From Candidatus Cryosericum hinesii (GTDB taxonomy: Bacteria; Caldisericota; Caldisericia; Cryosericales; Cryosericaceae), in contig NZ_QXIW01000016.1 in NCBI RefSeq assembly GCF_003570985.1, positions 38,279-102,278 of the forward strand: a stretch of DNA of 64,000 nt, written 5' to 3'. The notes beneath the pieces were generated by a model. It had not been told where the DNA came from, searched no databases, and saw nothing but the letters and a program-made list of their open reading frames with translations. This document shows positions 35,395 through 43,195 of this stretch, in pieces. The position numbers and the translations under genes were made by a program. Numbering within the stretch: the first letter of the stretch is position 1; every line of letters starts with the position of its first letter.

Positions 35395-36999
35395 CTATTG
35401 CGCTGATGGAGTGGTTGGCACGTCCGTGGCTGCCGGAGTCGTCGTTGTTCCCTTGCCGGTAGCTTTGACGACCCACCGCCCAATTGCTCCGAACACCTTG
35501 CCAATGCCACGGCTATACCATCGGGTGATACGTGACCATTGACCTTCGCGAACGGGAAATTGCACCTTGAGTTTGGTCACCATGGTGGTCTTTGCGTCTG
35601 CCTTTCGTTCATCTTCCAGAGCGGTCTTGACTGTGTCATACGTAGCCTTGTCACTTAGGGTCGATTTCACAAACGGTTTTCGGTCCAGAAGCTGGACGAT
35701 CTCATAAGAAGAGCCATCGACAAAGGGTTTTGAGTACTGGCCGGTTTTCAGACTGCTGAGGGCGCTGAAGCGGGTCTCATCGCCCACGCTCGAGAAATAG
35801 TCCAGGATTCCTCCCGTCTTGGCGTCGGCATCGGTAGAATATTTCGTGATCGCGGCCTTGAACGACAAACCCTTCTGGAGCTCTGCATACACTTTGTTTG
35901 CAAGGGTCTCCGCAGCCTTTGCTCCAGCTGTCTGATCTCCGGTTCCGAAGCCGAGGACGATGTGCGCGGCTTTCGCCGTCTCGGCCGTGTCATAGATTGC
36001 GCTGACAGGTTCCTGAGCGATCTTGTGAATGATATGGAAGCCGAAACTGGTCTGGATGGGTCCTACGATGTCGCCCGTCTTGGCGGCGAAGGCTGCAGTT
36101 TCGAATTCTTTGACCATCTGTCCGTTGGTAAAGAAGCCCAGAGCCTCGTAGGTAGCATATCCTGGGGTCTTCTTGTTGAGCTCGGCCGCTTTCTCCTGCG
36201 CGTACTTGGCGAAATCGAATGTGGCATTTTCAGCCTTCTGTTTCACGACCTCGTCATAGATGGCCTGAGCGACCTTCTTTTTCGCAGCGATTGTCGAAGA
36301 AGAGTCATTGTCAGCGTCTATATTGATGAGGAGATGGTCGGCGTTGACCCGTCCCTGAGAGGCAAAGTAGGTCCTGACATCGGCGTCCGAGACGGTGACG
36401 CTGGCATTGATCTCGGCAGTCACTGCGTCAGCAAGTTGCTGCCGTTCGACAAATGGCTGAATCTGAGGGCGCAGCGTGGCTTTGAACTTATCCAGCGAGC
36501 CATACTGAGCTATGACGGCGTCATTGAAGCCCTGAGTGTCCGTACCAAACTGCTGCTGTGACTGCGCGACGGCACTCTCGACTTCTGTGTCGAGAGCCGT
36601 CTTCAGCTTGGCCGGGTCGATCGTCATATTCTTGGATTTGGCATATTGGATGAACAGCTCCTGCTCGATTGAGCTGTCTATAGCGTCCTGGTGAACGGAC
36701 TTGAGCGTGCTGGCATTCTCTGCAGCTGTCAGATCCATTCCGTACTGCTTATACATGTCTATATAATTCTGGACTCGCGCCGTGATATCGGACTGGAGGA
36801 TTTTTCCGGTGCCGACCTGATATGCTATCGTTCCGGTAACGCTCTTGATTGCAAAGAGGGAACCCCATGTGGCGAGCGCTACGATGAGCACGAGCGCAAT
36901 GACTCGCATGACAACGGGAAACCGATCCTTGTGGTACGTCCCCGGCTTCTCGACGAGTCCCTCCTTGCGTTCCTGTCTGATCCTGCTTTCTTTTCCCAT
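35395..36999 (-). CDS. Membrane-anchored peptidyl-prolyl isomerase with two parvulin-type domains
   Basis: 534 residues. Basic N-terminus, transmembrane anchor at about 30-53 (VMRVIALVLIVALATWGSLF), SurA-like chaperone helices (about 60-210), then parvulin domain 1 (NADHLLINI to GFHIIHKI) and parvulin domain 2 (KAAHIVLGFG to SYEIVQLLDRK). A basic C-terminal stretch and a Thr/Pro-rich tail end it. It resembles PrsA/PpiD folding factors acting outside the membrane. It is first in the minus-strand operon, with GAGGAG upstream. Confidence 0.85.
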   Translation of the reverse strand: MGKESRIRQERKEGLVEKPGTYHKDRFPVVMRVIALVLIVALATWGSLFAIKSVTGTIAYQVGTGKILQSDITARVQNYIDMYKQYGMDLTAAENASTLKSVHQDAIDSSIEQELFIQYAKSKNMTIDPAKLKTALDTEVESAVAQSQQQFGTDTQGFNDAVIAQYGSLDKFKATLRPQIQPFVERQQLADAVTAEINASVTVSDADVRTYFASQGRVNADHLLINIDADNDSSSTIAAKKKVAQAIYDEVVKQKAENATFDFAKYAQEKAAELNKKTPGYATYEALGFFTNGQMVKEFETAAFAAKTGDIVGPIQTSFGFHIIHKIAQEPVSAIYDTAETAKAAHIVLGFGTGDQTAGAKAAETLANKVYAELQKGLSFKAAITKYSTDADAKTGGILDYFSSVGDETRFSALSSLKTGQYSKPFVDGSSYEIVQLLDRKPFVKSTLSDKATYDTVKTALEDERKADAKTTMVTKLKVQFPVREGQWSRITRWYSRGIGKVFGAIGRWVVKATGKGTTTTPAATDVPTTPSAQ

Positions 37000-37077
37000 C
37001 CTGTCACTCCTCGGTCGAGTCTGCCTCTGTGGACAGACGACTCAGATAATAATCATAGAACTATACCATGATTCCTC

Positions 37078-37881
37078 TCATCTTAAAGCGTTCCAGTCTT
37101 CTCTGCCGTATTTCCGAGCGACAATGCCGGCGGCGTTGACTACCTCTCGCTGAGTAAGAGAATCGGCAAGGAGACGGACACCTTCGGCAGCCGAGAAGGC
37201 TGCAACGAGTGCATTTGCCATTTCGCCGAATGAGACAGCTCGGTGAGTCTCGTCGCTGACGCTGGTCATAAGACGAGCGGCCCGCCGTGCGGCATCGTGC
37301 ACGTTTGGCTGGGATGTTCGGACTATGGCAAAGAGCTTTTCCAGGTCGTTCTTCAGGATGATTGAGCCGTGCTGGAGGAACCCGTCCCGCGTTCGCATCT
37401 GTGCCGAACCGACAATTTTCCTTTGAGAAGCAACGATGTCGGTGGTCCCCGGCGCGGTGAAGCACGATGCGGACACAAAGCCAGTGGAGCCATGTGGGGC
37501 AAGTGTGGCTGATACTCCAACAGCCAGGAGAGCCGCGACAATCGGCCCGCATATCCACTCGTATGACGCCTCCAGCCCCAGAGCATAGAGAGGATCCGAG
37601 TGCGGTATCGATACTGAGTAGGTGACTTCCATGTCGTGGAGCACTGCTCTGCCTCCTGTAGGACGTCGGACCCACGCAACATGTCTCCTGTCCATTTCGG
37701 TGAAGTCCAGAGCCTCTGAAGCTCGCTGAGCGAAGCCAAGGGATGCGGTGGCAGGTGTCCACCCATAGAAACGGAGAACTGGAACGCCCGACGTGCAGGC
37801 AGTGTCAAACAGTGCCTCGTCTGTGGCCATGTTCTCATATGGAGTGCCGATGCCGGACATGATGCATCGCCAAGTTCTCAT
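37078..37881 (-). CDS. Octanoyltransferase/lipoate-protein ligase family (LipM-like)
   Basis: 267 residues of the biotin/lipoate protein ligase fold. Signatures are RRPTGGRAVLH (about 72-82), a conserved Cys in SASCFTAP (about 137-144), then RKIVGSAQMR and LQHGSIIL. The Cys and the length fit LipM-type octanoyltransferases, which move octanoyl from ACP to GcvH or E2 domains, but a LplA-like lipoate ligase is possible. The -10 box ends 6 bp before the ATG and there is no ribosome site, so the mRNA should be leaderless. Confidence 0.8.
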   Translation of the reverse strand: MRTWRCIMSGIGTPYENMATDEALFDTACTSGVPVLRFYGWTPATASLGFAQRASEALDFTEMDRRHVAWVRRPTGGRAVLHDMEVTYSVSIPHSDPLYALGLEASYEWICGPIVAALLAVGVSATLAPHGSTGFVSASCFTAPGTTDIVASQRKIVGSAQMRTRDGFLQHGSIILKNDLEKLFAIVRTSQPNVHDAARRAARLMTSVSDETHRAVSFGEMANALVAAFSAAEGVRLLADSLTQREVVNAAGIVARKYGREDWNALR

Positions 37882-37887
37882 GCCAAT

Positions 37888-37915
37888 ATGCTAAGGGTAT
37901 GGACGCCACTGTCAA
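37888..37915 (-). promoter_or_regulatory. Promoter placing the lipM-like start codon at +1
   Basis: Minus strand: TTGACA (37915-37910), 16-bp spacer, TAGCAT (37893-37888), then ATTGGC and the ATG. The predicted transcription start is the A of the ATG. Confidence 0.75.
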
Positions 37916-37956
37916 GGAAGAGCTGAGTGAAGACAAGTCCAAGAGCTGCTTTCGTG

Positions 37957-37984
37957 TTGCATTTTGGCCGTGATGCCTTAATAT
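37957..37984 (+). promoter_or_regulatory. Promoter of the methyltransferase gene, near-leaderless
   Basis: TTGCAT (37957-37962), 16-bp spacer, TAATAT (37979-37984). The ATG at 37994 follows after 9 bp and no Shine-Dalgarno site is visible. Divergent from the lipM-like promoter. Confidence 0.65.
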
Positions 37985-37993
37985 TTATGACAT

Positions 37994-38734
37994 ATGATGA
38001 GCACAGACTGGACACAGGAGTACTTTGACGATACATACAGACGCCTCTTTCTGGACACGGTAGAACCGGCCAGAACAAGGTACCAGGTGCAGCAGCTCCT
38101 GAGGCTGTGCGCAGTGCTCCCTGGAGCCGCCGTTCTCGATGTTGGATGCGGTGTTGGACGACATAGCATCGAGCTTGCGAGACTTGGGTTCAGGGTAACG
38201 GGCGTGGACATGAATGCAGATTACATCGCTGCGTGTCGCGAGCGTACTGCGCAGCTGGGCTTGAAAGCCGAGTTCTATGCAATGGACAGTCGTGTCATGA
38301 AACTTCACGTGAGAGCAGATCTGTCCATCTCTCTCTGGAGCTCATTCGGCTACTATGGTGAGATCGGTGACCTGCAGATACTTCAGAGAGTCTCGGAGCA
38401 CACGAGACGGGGCGGGCATGTCGTCGTAGACGTCGAGAACCGTGACTACATCGTGAAGCACTTCGTACCCGAAGAATGGCATGAAAATGAGCAGGGGCTT
38501 GTCTGTGAGAAGCGTCGATTCGATGCGGTGGGCGGCACTGTTTCCACGAGACGCATTGTCCTGAGCGGGGGAGAGCGTTGCGAGTACCGTCGCGTGCTGC
38601 GTATGTATACTGTAGCGGAGATGGCAGCGCTGTTTGAGGCAGCGGGACTGCAGCCCGAACGCTGGTGCGGTGACTATGATGGATCACGGTTTGGACCTGA
38701 GTCCAAACGCATGATCGCTATTGCTGAGAGGTGA
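37994..38734 (+). CDS. Class I SAM-dependent methyltransferase
   Basis: 246 residues (a second ATG follows at once at 37997). SAM motif I VLDVGCGVGRHSIELARLG (about 47-65), motif II acidic VTGVDMNADYI, and the later SLWSSFGYYG. It belongs to the small Methyltransf_25-type group; the substrate is unknown. Its C-terminus is followed by cdaA after 1 bp, so it is likely co-transcribed with the c-di-AMP genes, though a functional link is only inference. Confidence 0.85.
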   Translation: MMSTDWTQEYFDDTYRRLFLDTVEPARTRYQVQQLLRLCAVLPGAAVLDVGCGVGRHSIELARLGFRVTGVDMNADYIAACRERTAQLGLKAEFYAMDSRVMKLHVRADLSISLWSSFGYYGEIGDLQILQRVSEHTRRGGHVVVDVENRDYIVKHFVPEEWHENEQGLVCEKRRFDAVGGTVSTRRIVLSGGERCEYRRVLRMYTVAEMAALFEAAGLQPERWCGDYDGSRFGPESKRMIAIAER

Positions 38735-38735
38735 T

Positions 38736-39650
38736 ATGGTTTTCCTGCAGAGGTTTTTTGCTGACCTGTTCGTGAATCTTACGCTAGGACGAGGCATTTC
38801 TATCGTCATCGACGTCGCTCTGACATCCCTTCTCTTCTACGCTGTCCTGAGACTCATCTCAAACACGCGTGCACTGCAGTTGGCTCAAGGTCTCGTGATC
38901 TACTATCTGCTCGTGTTCGGAGTCGAGTGGCTTAGTCTCAAAGCTGGGCTGCTGGCTCTCAACAGTGTATTCAGTTGGTTGCGCAGTTTCTCGACGTCGT
39001 TCCTTCCGCTGCTGCTTGTCATGGTCTTCCAGCCAGAACTGCGACGGATGCTCGGTCGACTTGGCAGCAGCAAGCTGGTGTCATCTGACACGCACACCCA
39101 GTTCACGGACGTCCATGACTGGGAAGAGTCTGTTGACGAGATTGTGAAGAGTGTCAAGTACCTGTCGATGAACCGGATCGGGGCACTCATCTGCCTGCAA
39201 AGACAAACGGGTCTCGAAGACTATGTCGAAACGGGAGTCCGGCTTGACGCTCTGGTGAGAGCCGAAACACTGTCCACGCTTTTCTACCCCAACAGCGCGC
39301 TCCATGATGGTGGTGTCATCATAGCGAGCAATCGTGTCGTTGCTGCGAGGTGTCTATTCCCGTTGACTGCAAGCGCGGACCTGGAACGTGGACTTGGAAC
39401 AAGGCACCGTGCTGCCATCGGTATTACGGAGGAGACTGACTCCATTGTTGTCGTCGTATCTGAGCAGACGGGAGTCATTTCTCTTGCAGTACGCGGTAAA
39501 TTGACACGCTATCTGAGCCCACTTGAACTCAGAGGAATGCTGCTGGTCATGACAAAGCCCATAGCCAGCGAGCACAGGTTCAACTTGGCCGGATTCTTCC
39601 GTAGACGGAAGTCCAACGAACAACAGGGAGGTGGAGATGGCCAAGCGTAA
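38736..39650 (+). CDS. cdaA: Diadenylate cyclase CdaA
   Basis: 304 residues. Three N-terminal transmembrane helices, then the DAC domain with DGGVIIA (about residue 190) and GTRHRAAIG (about 222), the two motifs that bind ATP and make c-di-AMP. I chose the ATG at 38736, 5-6 bp after an AGAGG site; a TTG start at 38721 would overlap the methyltransferase. cdaR follows with a 14-bp overlap, the usual pair. Confidence 0.95.
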   Translation: MVFLQRFFADLFVNLTLGRGISIVIDVALTSLLFYAVLRLISNTRALQLAQGLVIYYLLVFGVEWLSLKAGLLALNSVFSWLRSFSTSFLPLLLVMVFQPELRRMLGRLGSSKLVSSDTHTQFTDVHDWEESVDEIVKSVKYLSMNRIGALICLQRQTGLEDYVETGVRLDALVRAETLSTLFYPNSALHDGGVIIASNRVVAARCLFPLTASADLERGLGTRHRAAIGITEETDSIVVVVSEQTGVISLAVRGKLTRYLSPLELRGMLLVMTKPIASEHRFNLAGFFRRRKSNEQQGGGDGQA

Positions 39651-40860
39651 TATCGGCGCTATGTTGTTCAACTCCAAGATCATCTCTGTGCTCCTGGCCG
39701 TTCTGCTCTGGGTCTACGTCGTTGGCATCCGGGGTCCCAACACGACGAAATCCGTAGAGGCCCAGTTGATGGCAGTGAATGTACCTCAGGGATACGTACT
39801 GGCGGGCACGCTCCCGACGGTTACTGTTACGCTGAGTGGTCCCATGAATACGCTCTGGAACATCACGGGTGGCTATGTGACACCTACGGTCGATTTACGG
39901 GGAAGAAGCGAGGGCTCCTTCATTACATCGGTTCAAGCCCAGGTTGTTGGGCTTACTGGCGTGACAGTGGAGACCGTTGCTCCCAACGAAGTCAATGTCC
40001 AGCTTGAGCGCCTTGAGACGATCACTGTCCCTGTCCACGCAGAAGTGAGCGGCACCCTACCCCTGAGTCTGGTCCTCGGGACCCTCCGGATTGAGCCTGG
40101 GTCCATCGAGGTATCGGGTCCCGGTTCGCTCGTGAGTCAAGTGAAGGATGCAGCGCTGGTCGTTGCATTGGACAAACTAGGAGCGGCCACAGGCGGCAAT
40201 CTCACGATTGCTGGGGACGTCGTTGCCTATGATGCTAGCGGTAATGTAGTTGAGGGCGTGCTGTTGTCTCCGCGGTCGGCAGTTGCTATTCTGCCGATTC
40301 TTGATGCTGCAACCGTGAAGACGGTGCCGGTCATTCCGACTGTCATCGGGCATCCGATGAGTGGATACGCCGTGGCAAGCGGCTCATGCACCCCAGCAAT
40401 AGTCATGGTCACGGGAACGGCAGCGGTGCTCAGTCGGGTTCAGGCGGTTTCAACGGTTGCGGTTGACGTCTCAGGCGAATCGGTATCTCTCACGAAACAA
40501 GTCAACTTGGTCCTTCCGCAGGGAGTCTCGCTTTTGGGTGGAAGCAAGGCCGTGTCAAGTCATGTCGTCATCGAGCAGGTTGTCGTTCTTGCTATCCCGG
40601 ACGTGCCGATCGAGGTTCGAGGAGCTGGGTCGGGATGGCAGGTGTCCCTTAGTACAACGTCCGCATCAGTCCTCATCAGCGGGACGAATTCCGTCGTCAT
40701 GGCTCTTCATTCTTCCCAGATCAAGACATATGTCGATGTTAGCCAGCCTGCGCTCGCTGATGGTAGCTACGCAGTCTCAGTGGACGGGCTGACACAGGGA
40801 GTTGTTTCTGCTATGGTGACGCCGTCTTCGGTTGATGCTATTGTGCAGAAGGGACCGTAG
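39637..40860 (+). CDS. cdaR: CdaR-like protein with YbbR repeats
   Basis: 407 residues. An N-terminal transmembrane segment (about 14-32, IISVLLAVLLWVYVVGI) followed by four YbbR-type beta repeats of about 80-90 residues. CdaR regulates CdaA from the outer face of the membrane. AGGGAGG lies 5 bp before the ATG at 39637. In Firmicutes glmM usually follows; here truB does, so the canonical trio is incomplete. Confidence 0.9.
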   Translation: MAKRNIGAMLFNSKIISVLLAVLLWVYVVGIRGPNTTKSVEAQLMAVNVPQGYVLAGTLPTVTVTLSGPMNTLWNITGGYVTPTVDLRGRSEGSFITSVQAQVVGLTGVTVETVAPNEVNVQLERLETITVPVHAEVSGTLPLSLVLGTLRIEPGSIEVSGPGSLVSQVKDAALVVALDKLGAATGGNLTIAGDVVAYDASGNVVEGVLLSPRSAVAILPILDAATVKTVPVIPTVIGHPMSGYAVASGSCTPAIVMVTGTAAVLSRVQAVSTVAVDVSGESVSLTKQVNLVLPQGVSLLGGSKAVSSHVVIEQVVVLAIPDVPIEVRGAGSGWQVSLSTTSASVLISGTNSVVMALHSSQIKTYVDVSQPALADGSYAVSVDGLTQGVVSAMVTPSSVDAIVQKGP

Positions 40861-40935
40861 CGGACGCATGGCTGCCATGATGAGTCCAACCTGGGGCACA
40901 ACAGGCATCCACGCTTGCGACTTGGCGTCCGACCT

Positions 40936-41844
40936 GTGAGTACCTCACATCCTGAAGGCTTCTTTGCGCTGTTCAAACCCAGCGGCTTGAGCAGTGCTGG
41001 CGCTCTGCGCGTCGTCAAGGGGATTCTGAGCGCGGACAAGGCCGGCTTTCTGGGAACGCTGGATGTGCCCGCAATGGGAGTGCTTCCTGTTGCTGTTGGC
41101 TCTGCAACGAAGCTCATCTCCTTTCTTCCGCCGAGCGAAAAGGAGTATGTCGGCGAGCTCGTTCTGGGGATCACCACGATCACCGACGACATGGAGGGGG
41201 AAGTTATTGAGCGCAGGGGTGCCACGGGTCTCGAGGATGTGGTCGTGAAGGAAGCTATCGAAAGCGTGACAGCACAGACGGAGCAGGTTCCCCCGCACGT
41301 TTCAGCCAAGCACCAGGATGGCGTACGAGGATACAAGGCAATGCGAGGTCAGGGCCGCCTCATCGATTTTGCTCCGGTCCCGGTAACGGTGCGGCGGTTC
41401 AGTGTGCTTCAGGAGCGGCAGGACGCTGATCTTCGTCGTATCGTATTTCGCATGACGGTGACCCCGGGCTTTTATGTGCGTGGATTCTGTCGGGATGTGG
41501 GAGCTATCCTGGGGTGTGGTGGATGCATGGGGCGACTCCTGCGTACTGGAGCTCACGGGTTTGGCGTTAGTGACACACTGTCACTGGCAACGCTGCGGCG
41601 CAGGGTGCAGGCGGGTGACCTGTCATTTCTCACGTGGGGCGAGACAGACGCTGGTCTTCTGTCGACACTGCCACAGATATCTCTTAACGATGTGCAGTGG
41701 AGCGCATTTGTGCATGGGCTGGCCGTGGACTGCGACATGGGGGACGGAACCACCGCTATGGTGAAGTGTCCCGATGGTCGACTGGGTGGTGTGGCGGCAG
41801 GCAGGACCGGGAAGGCATGGCCGCTGAAAGTGTTCAGCGAGTGA
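40936..41844 (+). CDS. truB: tRNA pseudouridine-55 synthase TruB, divergent
   Basis: 302 residues. FKPSGLSSAGALRVVKG corresponds to the DKP-G-TS motif, and GFLGTLDVPAMGVLPVAVG holds the catalytic Asp of GTLD. The usual GH before GTLDP is GF, and the Pro after the Asp is Val. YVGELVLG and the C-terminal PUA-like region are present. I prefer the GTG at 40936, which overlaps the stop (GTGA) of a 23-codon upstream ORF; a TTG at 40915 is the alternative. ribF follows by GTGA overlap. rbfA, often upstream of truB, is absent. Confidence 0.85.
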   Translation: MSTSHPEGFFALFKPSGLSSAGALRVVKGILSADKAGFLGTLDVPAMGVLPVAVGSATKLISFLPPSEKEYVGELVLGITTITDDMEGEVIERRGATGLEDVVVKEAIESVTAQTEQVPPHVSAKHQDGVRGYKAMRGQGRLIDFAPVPVTVRRFSVLQERQDADLRRIVFRMTVTPGFYVRGFCRDVGAILGCGGCMGRLLRTGAHGFGVSDTLSLATLRRRVQAGDLSFLTWGETDAGLLSTLPQISLNDVQWSAFVHGLAVDCDMGDGTTAMVKCPDGRLGGVAAGRTGKAWPLKVFSE

Positions 41845-42791
41845 GCAGTATCTATCTGTCGTCTTCGGAGTTTCCTGGGATCGCTTCCGCTATCGCGGTA
41901 GGGGCCTTCGACGGTTTTCACGTCGGTCACCAGCGGATTGTCCGGGAGCTTGTCGATTGCGGTCATGAAGCATCTCTTGCCACTGTTATCTATACCTTCC
42001 GACGGAACCCGAAACTAACGACTCGGGGTATCCAGGGTCTCCTGACGACGAACAGCGAGCGTGTTGAATTTGCTGAGAAGACCGGGGTCGACTCCATTGT
42101 CCTCGAGGATTTCTCGGCTCGTTTCCAGGGATTGCCTGCTGAGGCCTTCGTAAGTGAGATCCTTATCAGCCGCCTGAATGCACGTGTTGTTGTCGTAGGT
42201 CGGGACTTCCATTTCGGCAAGGGCCGCGTCGGCGACGCGGAGATGATGTCCCGAATCCTCGACAACGCGGGGCGCAGACTTATCATCGTTGCCCCAGTGA
42301 TGGTCGACGGGGAACCGTGCTCCAGCTCGATTATCCGCACGTCCATCGCGGAGGGTGACGTGGAACGCGCAGCAAGGCTCCTCGGTCGTTCTTACTCCAT
42401 TGAGGGAGTTATCGTCACCGGAAACCAGATGGGCGGGCGCCTTGGTTTCCCGACAGCAAATGTCGAGGTGCCCGATCCGGTGAAATTGCTCCCCGGCAAT
42501 GGTGTATATGCGGTACGAGCTGTGGTAGATGGGGTAATTGTGAATGGCGTCTGCAATATTGGCGTTCGTCCGACGATCGTTGCCGCATCGAGGCGAACCG
42601 TCGAAGTACATCTGTTCGACTTTGACCGGCAAGTATATGGGCATCTGGTGTCTGTACAGTTTGCGGCCCACCTTCGCGAGGAGGTGCATTTTGCCTCGCC
42701 GGCCGCGCTAGTGAAACAGATTTCGCGCGACGTACTCAGGGCGCGTGCCATCCTTGGGTCTGTCGACGGCCGCCAGGGAATGGCAAAGTGA
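41841..42791 (+). CDS. ribF: Bifunctional riboflavin kinase/FAD synthetase
   Basis: 316 residues. N-terminal adenylyltransferase with AVGAFDGFHVGHQRIV (GxFDGxHxGH) and GRDFHFGKGRVGD; a C-terminal flavokinase with GRLGFPTANV and GVYAVRAVVDGV. It makes FMN and FAD. The GTG start overlaps the truB stop. In many bacteria truB-ribF-rpsO-pnp are neighbours, as here. Confidence 0.96.
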   Translation: MSSIYLSSSEFPGIASAIAVGAFDGFHVGHQRIVRELVDCGHEASLATVIYTFRRNPKLTTRGIQGLLTTNSERVEFAEKTGVDSIVLEDFSARFQGLPAEAFVSEILISRLNARVVVVGRDFHFGKGRVGDAEMMSRILDNAGRRLIIVAPVMVDGEPCSSSIIRTSIAEGDVERAARLLGRSYSIEGVIVTGNQMGGRLGFPTANVEVPDPVKLLPGNGVYAVRAVVDGVIVNGVCNIGVRPTIVAASRRTVEVHLFDFDRQVYGHLVSVQFAAHLREEVHFASPAALVKQISRDVLRARAILGSVDGRQGMAK

Positions 42792-42814
42792 AGCCTTTTG
42801 TTGACCGGTTTTCC

Positions 42815-42842
42815 TTTACTTGTTCTGCGTTTCTGGTACAAT
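42815..42842 (+). promoter_or_regulatory. Predicted promoter of rpsO-pnp
   Basis: TTTACT (42815-42820), 16-bp spacer, TACAAT (42837-42842), with TG one base upstream of the -10. The start near 42849 gives a leader of about 74 nt before rpsO, long enough for an S15 autoregulatory fold, which I could not define by eye. Confidence 0.65.
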
Positions 42843-42922
42843 TCTAGTACATTTCTCCCGCACTCGGTCCCTCGTTCCGGCTGGACGTGAGACTGGGTCA
42901 TGGGACACCTTGGAGGTACAAC

Positions 42923-43189
42923 ATGCTTACAGCCGAAGAGAAGTCAAAGATTATCGGTGAGTTCAAACTCAGTGAAGACGATACCGGCTCGTTTGAAGTT
43001 CAGGTAGCGATGCTATCGAAGCGCATTCTTGCGCTTACAGAGCATCTTCAGAGCCATCGGAAGGATTTCAGTTCCAAGCGTGGGCTCTACAAGCTGGTCG
43101 GAGAGCGCCGGAGACTCCTCAGCAGTCTAAGACGCGTCGACGAGGACCGTTATGCTTCATTGATCAAGCGGCTGGGAATCCGCAAGTAG
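42923..43189 (+). CDS. rpsO: 30S ribosomal protein S15
   Basis: 88 residues, the normal length. LSEDDTGSFEVQVAMLSKRI, HLQSHRKDFSSKRGL and RRLLSSLRR are S15 hallmarks. A GGAGGT site supports the ATG at 42923 rather than the in-frame GTG at 42887. Six bp before pnp. Confidence 0.98.
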   Translation: MLTAEEKSKIIGEFKLSEDDTGSFEVQVAMLSKRILALTEHLQSHRKDFSSKRGLYKLVGERRRLLSSLRRVDEDRYASLIKRLGIRK

Positions 43190-43195
43190 GAGCCA

